This document shows, piece by piece, positions 59,999-64,000 of a stretch of DNA of 64,000 nucleotides (the stretch's first letter is position 1; every line of letters begins with the position of its first letter). The stretch is from NCBI GenBank assembly GCA_943846755.1, contig OX044365.1:930001-994000 (forward strand), written 5' to 3'. Both the position numbers and the translations under genes were made by a program. This DNA comes from UBA8752 sp002336475 (GTDB lineage Bacteria > Bacteroidota > Bacteroidia > Flavobacteriales_D > Sanyastnellaceae). The notes under the pieces are model-generated. The model did no database searches. It saw only the letters and a program-made list of their open reading frames with translations, and was not told where the DNA came from.

Positions 59999-60874
59999 TC
60001 AAGAATCAGTGAAAAATTCGGCAATCTTCTTGAGCAGTTTCTCCCTAATTAAAATTGAACGCCCACTTTGAATTTCATACAATCCAATCGTCCCTTCGTT
60101 CAGAAAAACCTTGAATTCTTCGTCAAAATCAGCGAGAATATAAAAATCTCCACTAAACCTTCTAAACGGCATATAAGCAGCGCTGTTCTTTCTTGCACAT
60201 ATGCCTCGGCTATCAAACTTTAATTCAGTCAATGACAACCTAGTTGCCCTTGAGAACTTATAACAAACAACCGTACCTGGCTTTATTCCCTGAATGCCCA
60301 AGAAAGCCTCGTCATTAGCCTCACAATACTTCTCGCCAACCTTCGTGAAGAGCGGAGTCTGGCTTCCCTCCAATCGGAATCTGTCGCGTGCAAAGTCTAA
60401 ATCTATAAGCGCCGCTTTCTCAGCAATCGTCACAGCCATTCCATCCCACCGTTCAATATCCCAGACCGAGAAGGTCACAGACTCGACTCTCAGACCTGTT
60501 GGCGCAAGCCATCCAGGAGATCCATGCATGAAAATGATCTTCCTCTCCTTAATCGATAGGTTTTCGTTGTAGGTCTTGTAAGAGAATGTAACAAGCTTTT
60601 GATCCCCCTCGTCTGTGCGATTTTTCCCATTAAAATCAAGGAGCTTCAATTTGTAATGTGTGTCACCCAAATTGCTCACGACATAATTATTTGCGTGATA
60701 CTCAAGCTCCTCCTTCATATCTTCAACAGATACAGCTACAGCTACAGCTGCTGCTACTGCACCAGCTGCCACAACTCCAGCTGCTATTTCAGCCCCCTTA
60801 TCTCTTTGACTATACGCCTGGCTCGGAATTAAAATAATTATCAGTAATACTATAAGGTAATAATTGCGCATCAT
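59999..60874 (-). CDS. Secreted protein of unknown function, element cargo
   Basis: About 291 residues from the ATG at 60874, which begins a strong signal peptide (MMRNYYLIVLLIIILIPSQA...SQ); the frame is open to 60913 with another ATG. A Gly/Ala/Val-rich hydrophobic stretch (about 34-50) follows and may be a membrane-spanning or glycine-zipper segment. The rest is a mixed alpha/beta domain (YKLKLLDFNGKNRTDEGDQK) without a family I recognise. AT-rich codon use compared with the chromosomal genes suggests transfer with the element. Confidence 0.7.
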   Translation of the reverse strand: MMRNYYLIVLLIIILIPSQAYSQRDKGAEIAAGVVAAGAVAAAVAVAVSVEDMKEELEYHANNYVVSNLGDTHYKLKLLDFNGKNRTDEGDQKLVTFSYKTYNENLSIKERKIIFMHGSPGWLAPTGLRVESVTFSVWDIERWDGMAVTIAEKAALIDLDFARDRFRLEGSQTPLFTKVGEKYCEANDEAFLGIQGIKPGTVVCYKFSRATRLSLTELKFDSRGICARKNSAAYMPFRRFSGDFYILADFDEEFKVFLNEGTIGLYEIQSGRSILIREKLLKKIAEFFTDS

Positions 60875-61105
60875 ATTCTTTATTGTCACTAAAGAGCAAA
60901 TTACTTCTCTCAATAATTTCGGGAGCGATTGATTGCTCCCCCGTTGTAGAGGTTTCGCTAGAGCGTAAAAATAGGGCAGCGCTTCAGCCCACGGGCTCAG
61001 CGATGAAGGTGAACTGTGTGCGATACAGCCTCTGCGAGATCATCCTGTAGTATACCCGTGAAACACAATCCTCCGCGCTAGTCCCTTTTGCCCAGCGCGT
61101 CGGCG

Positions 61106-62194
61106 TTATGCAGTGTTGACAGAACCTGCCCTCTTCGGCTTGCAGGGGCCCTGAAGGCATATCATATAAGCACCAGTGAGGTTGGCATTAGAGAGGTAGG
61201 CACCATCGAGGTTGGCACCACCGAGGTGGGCATCAGAGAGGTTGGCTCCATAGAGGTTGGCACCAGAGAGGTTGGCATAAGTGAGGTCGGCAAAAGAGAG
61301 GTTGGCATCAAAGAGGTAGGCACTAGAGAGGTCGGCACCTTCGAGGTCGGCTAAAAAGAGGTCGGCACCTTCGAGGTTAGCAAAAGAGAGGTTGGCATAA
61401 GAGAGGTTGGCATAAGAGAGGTTGTCTCCATAGAGGTTGGCACCTTCGAGGTTGGCATCAGGGAGGTTGGCATCAGAGAGGTTGGCATCAAAGAGGTAGG
61501 CACTAGAGAGGTAGGCACCTTCGAGGTTGGCTCCACCGAGGTAGGCACCTTCGAGGTTGGCACCAGAGAGGCTGGCATAATAGAGGTCGGCACCTTCGAG
61601 GTTGGCATAATAGAGGTTGGCATTTGGGAGGCTTGTCCCAATCAAGCATGCACCAGGTGCTTCTAATCCAGGTAATTCGGCAGACTCATACCAGCCACCA
61701 GCAATAAGTAACTCACCAACCATGTCTTCAACGTACTCATCTACATCTATATAAGTGAACGACACTACAACTGCTGTGCATGCATCAGCGAAGTCACAGA
61801 CGCCATCATTATCCAAATCAATACATGGTGGCAATCCATCAACGCTAAACGTGAGGTTGTTGAGCTGGTTCTGCAGGGAGTTGATTTGTGATTGGAGGTT
61901 GTCGTTAGCCGTCTCAAGCGCATTAATCTGTGACTGCATAGCGAATAGGCTTTCGATTGAGCCTGCATTGCTATTAACGACTGCTTCAAGGTCTGCGAGC
62001 CATACATCGAGAGGCACCCCATCAATGGTAATTCCCTGCGGCGTAAACGTTGTCGCGAACACTGGGAGAAAGTCCAACAGATCACCAGACGTGATTGAAC
62101 TATCACCATTCGCGTCAGGGTTGTATGGATAGACCACCTGAGCAGAGGCAGAGAGCGAGGCGCAGAGGGCCAGGCAAGCGAGAAGGCGTTTCAT
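61106..62194 (-). CDS. Secreted pentapeptide-repeat protein, element cargo
   Basis: About 362 residues from the ATG at 62194, which starts a signal peptide (MKRLLACLALCASLSASAQ). Then comes a single EF-hand-like segment (YNPDANGDSSITSGDLLDFL), a short coiled coil (QSQINALETANDNLQSQINS), a calcium-type CIDLDNDGVCDFADAC motif, and about 33 pentapeptide repeats A(N/D)LxG/Y (roughly residues 190-350) that should fold into a right-handed quadrilateral beta-helix. Pentapeptide proteins include DNA mimics, but exported ones are structural or of unknown role. The EF-hand segment links it to the host's own secreted proteins. Confidence 0.88.
   Translation of the reverse strand: MKRLLACLALCASLSASAQVVYPYNPDANGDSSITSGDLLDFLPVFATTFTPQGITIDGVPLDVWLADLEAVVNSNAGSIESLFAMQSQINALETANDNLQSQINSLQNQLNNLTFSVDGLPPCIDLDNDGVCDFADACTAVVVSFTYIDVDEYVEDMVGELLIAGGWYESAELPGLEAPGACLIGTSLPNANLYYANLEGADLYYASLSGANLEGAYLGGANLEGAYLSSAYLFDANLSDANLPDANLEGANLYGDNLSYANLSYANLSFANLEGADLFLADLEGADLSSAYLFDANLSFADLTYANLSGANLYGANLSDAHLGGANLDGAYLSNANLTGAYMICLQGPCKPKRAGSVNTA
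61170..61640 (-). repeat. 15-bp tandem array encoding pentapeptide repeats
   Basis: About 31 degenerate 15-bp units of the type GAGGTTGGCANNAGA (plus strand) encode the A(N/D)Lxx repeats. A larger period is also visible: the stretch ...DANLS(D/F)...SSAYLFDANLS occurs twice. Confidence 0.9.
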
Positions 62195-62601
62195 GGTCCT
62201 TACAAGTTCGCTCTGGGGGTAGGCAGTCGCCAAAAAGACTTTGTAAGCGCCAAGGATTCAGCTGAGACATAATCAGCCTTGGGAGAATATGTATATGTCA
62301 GCGCCGAGCGCTCAGACCCGAAGTGAATCTGCTGAGGGGTGGGGTCGGATGCTGAGATGATCGGCCAGGAACTTTCAGCGTTTTGCCTCGGCACGGTTCC
62401 CAAAACGTGCCAGCAAACGTGCCAGCAAGCATCGAAATCGGGCAATTCGCATAGCTTCGTGTCTCATTCAAGTCTAACCCATGGTACGCTGACCTTGAGG
62501 TCTAAGCAACTGCCTCGGTTATCACGCAGCCACTGTCCATGCGGGAAATGTCCAACATTTCGGCAGCCCGCTTTCCATGACGACCTTCGTACCGCGAAAA
62601 C
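62195..62601. other. Element right-end intergenic region
   Basis: A 407-base gap before attR. It contains the second candidate arm site (62402-62424) and presumably the cargo promoter. I see no gene; a 103-residue plus-strand frame here ends by translating the tRNA and is spurious. Confidence 0.5.
62402..62424 (+). promoter_or_regulatory. Candidate arm-type integrase binding site, right
   Basis: The same 23 bases as 58586-58608 (two ACGTGCCA boxes with a 4-base spacer), 178 bases inside attR, with a further GCAAGC after it. Confidence 0.6.
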
Positions 62602-62676
62602 GTCCGCACGAGGTCCCGTAGCTCAACTGGATAGAGCATCTGCCTTCTAAGCAGACGGTTTCGGGTTCGAGTCCCG
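62602..62676 (+). repeat. Right attachment repeat (attR)
   Basis: Identical to 58478-58552. It includes the 5' end of the intact tRNA-Arg through the T stem. Confidence 0.9.
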
Positions 62677-62685
62677 ACGGGATCA
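62612..62685 (+). tRNA. tRNA-Arg (anticodon TCT)
   Basis: A 74-nt cloverleaf: acceptor GGTCCCG/CGGGATC (one G.T pair), anticodon stem TCTGC/GCAGA with loop CTTCTAA (anticodon TCT, reads AGA), T arm TCGGG/CCCGA, discriminator A, no encoded CCA. It is the intact copy restored at the right end of the element. Confidence 0.95.
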
Positions 62686-62707
62686 CACTTCTTAGCCTCC
62701 TTGTAGA

Positions 62708-63724
62708 TCAGGGGGTCAGTTGGTCGGTGGCGAAGAGGGCCACCTGCGGGGAGGCGCCTGCTTTGAAGGCGCCGCGGAACATGCCGGGCGTGTTCATGCT
62801 GAATGCGGGGTTTCCGAAGCGGTCCATGCCCACGATGCCTCCGTCTCCTCCGAGCGCCCCCATTTCGTCGTGTATGGCCCCGTCGGCTGCAGCTTGCAGG
62901 TTCGCACCGCCGTGGAGCATACGGCCATGAATTTCATGGGCGACGGCCGTGCGGATGAAGTACTCGCCCCACCCGGTGGCGGAGATGGCACAAGTGCGGT
63001 TGTCGGCCCACGTGCCCGCCCCCACGACGGGGCTATCGCCGATGCGGCCGTGCCGCTTGTAGGTCATGCCCCCAGTTGAGGTGCCGGCGGCCAGGTTGCC
63101 CTGGCTGTCCAAGGCCACGCATCCCACCGTGCCCCGCTTTTCTATTGTGGTATCGCGTTCCAGAGCGCGGAGGTAGCGGCTGTATGCTTTTTGGGTGTCA
63201 AACCATGCTGGCTCGGCTGTTTCTGCGCCTTGTGCACCGGCGAATTGGGCGGCGCCGGGGCCGCTAAAGAAGACGTGCTCTGATTCGGTCATCACGGAGC
63301 GCGCCACATCGATGGGGTGGCGGAACCCCGTCAATCCCGTCACGGCGCCGCAATTGCGGTCCTGACCGCGCATGATGCTCGCATCCAATTCATGCTTGCC
63401 TTCTGCAGTGAATACCGCTCCCCTCCCGGCATTGAAAAGGCTGTCGTCCTCCATCACAGCGATGGTGGCCACGACCGCATCTACGGCACTTCCTCCTGCC
63501 TCGAGCACGGCGCCACCGGTTTCGAGCGCTGCGCTCAAGGAGGCACTGTACGCCGCCTGTTCTGCCCCGCTCAGGACCTCTGTATCAAAGTGGCCCGCGC
63601 CGCCGTGTATGGCCACAGACCAACGCACGGGCTCCATAGGCTCCGGCGATTCCACTGAGGTATCGACGGTGGGACCACATGCTGTGAGCAACAGAAAAAA
63701 AGAGGCAGTGCCGAAGTTTCGCAT
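62708..63724 (-). CDS. Isoaspartyl peptidase/L-asparaginase lipoprotein (type 2, Ntn hydrolase)
   Basis: A 338-residue enzyme that removes isoaspartyl residues from peptides or hydrolyses asparagine. The precursor should self-cleave before Thr199 in KRGTVGCVALD, which becomes the catalytic N-terminal threonine. VAIHGGAGHFD at 37-47, SLFNAGRGAVF and the GGMTYKRHGRIGDSPV substrate-binding stretch are the family motifs. LLLTAC puts a lipidated cysteine at residue 16, so it is an envelope lipoprotein facing the periplasm or surface. Confidence 0.94.
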   Translation of the reverse strand: MRNFGTASFFLLLTACGPTVDTSVESPEPMEPVRWSVAIHGGAGHFDTEVLSGAEQAAYSASLSAALETGGAVLEAGGSAVDAVVATIAVMEDDSLFNAGRGAVFTAEGKHELDASIMRGQDRNCGAVTGLTGFRHPIDVARSVMTESEHVFFSGPGAAQFAGAQGAETAEPAWFDTQKAYSRYLRALERDTTIEKRGTVGCVALDSQGNLAAGTSTGGMTYKRHGRIGDSPVVGAGTWADNRTCAISATGWGEYFIRTAVAHEIHGRMLHGGANLQAAADGAIHDEMGALGGDGGIVGMDRFGNPAFSMNTPGMFRGAFKAGASPQVALFATDQLTP

Positions 63725-63814
63725 GCTGAAATGTAGCCATACCCGCTGGGGTTTTCGCGCTTCTTACCTTGACCTTCTGCAGCCAAATTTGGCTTTTTGC
63801 ACCAACTTGCATCC

Positions 63815-64000
63815 ATGACTCTAACGCGGAATTTGATACTGCTCGCCACATTTCAGATGGCGCTCGGCACCATTGGTTTCTCCCAGACACCGGGCGATAC
63901 GACGTTGACGCTCGACATGCAGATGCGGGTGAGGTCGGAATGGCGCGACGGATACAAGGTGGCCATGGATAGCGAGACGCCTGGTGAGCTTGTGACTGTT
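63815..64000 (+). CDS. Exported protein, probably outer-membrane beta-barrel, 3'-truncated by window edge
   Basis: An open frame of 62 codons from the ATG at 63815 to the end of the window. Signal peptide MTLTRNLILLATFQMALGTI...SQ, then LTLDMQMRVRSEWRDGYKVA, which resembles the first strand of alginate-export-like porins of Bacteroidota (pattern aqlRpRxExRxGY). Too little is present to be sure. It is transcribed divergently from the asparaginase gene. Confidence 0.65.
   Translation, partial: MTLTRNLILLATFQMALGTIGFSQTPGDTTLTLDMQMRVRSEWRDGYKVAMDSETPGELVTV

Larger units (their letters stand above)
58478..62676. mobile_element. 4.2-kb integrated element in tRNA-Arg(TCT)
   Basis: Bounded by 75-bp identical direct repeats (58478-58552 and 62602-62676) that cover most of a tRNA-Arg gene, and carrying a tyrosine recombinase next to the left repeat. 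The left tRNA copy has lost its 3' acceptor strand, while the right copy is complete, as expected when an element inserts in a tRNA gene and brings a replacement half. Cargo: two secreted proteins on the minus strand. No relaxase, replication or phage structural genes are seen, so it may rely on other elements for transfer. It is more AT-rich than the surroundings. Confidence 0.85.

Noticed and set aside
61170..61640. Regular short repeats that could suggest a CRISPR array
   Set aside because: The 15-bp period has no spacers, keeps one reading frame and encodes A(N/D)Lxx pentapeptides.

Overview
The window looks like chromosomal DNA of a marine member of the Bacteroidota, most likely Flavobacteriales (a Cryomorphaceae- or Crocinitomicaceae-like lineage with unusually high GC). 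The evidence is a proteorhodopsin with its retinal-forming Blh enzyme, many very large secreted proteins with type 9 secretion (T9SS) type A or type B tails, PKD, HYR, SprB-like, FISUMP and CotH domains, and gene starts without Shine-Dalgarno sequences. Taxonomy is inferred from gene content only.

Layout. 1-5200: 3' part of maf, green-tuned proteorhodopsin, blh, then a minus-strand mnmH(selU)-selD pair for 2-selenouridine in tRNA, and a secreted coiled-coil protein. 5200-19300: halogenase-like flavoenzyme, CotH/lamin-tail secreted protein, cold-shock protein, small membrane and lipoproteins, a beta-propeller protein, amine oxidase, tRNA-Pro, SulP transporter and pirin. 19300-30000: a 2707-residue PKD/type B surface protein with a recent 929-bp internal duplication, katG and tRNA-Ser. 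30000-44800: secreted proteins rich in a Cys-bounded GCxD...NYD...DDGSC module and ending in a single EF-hand (half-dockerin-like) tail; one is frameshifted and one survives only as an orphan tail. A PhoD phosphatase and a RecD-like helicase lie among them, and 37.4-41.7 kb is clearly more AT-rich than its surroundings. 44800-53800: one gene of about 2981 residues, now in three reading frames, with five tandem 537-bp HYR units and a run of 26 GAC codons. 54000-58200: bestrophin-like channel, FISUMP protein, GapN-type aldehyde dehydrogenase, HAD-like protein. 58478-62676: a 4.2-kb integrated element in a tRNA-Arg(TCT) gene, with 75-bp direct repeats, a tyrosine integrase split by a frameshift, candidate arm-type integrase sites at both ends, and two secreted cargo proteins, one made of pentapeptide repeats. 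62700-64000: isoaspartyl peptidase and the start of an outer-membrane-type gene.

How the genes fit together: a light-driven proton pump with its own retinal supply, selenium use for tRNA modification, peroxide defence, bicarbonate/sulfate-type uptake and phosphatase activity suit a surface-ocean heterotroph. About one third of the window encodes repetitive adhesin-like exported proteins. All four split genes carry exactly one surplus base per break, which is either real decay or variation or an indel problem in the assembly; I cannot decide from sequence alone.
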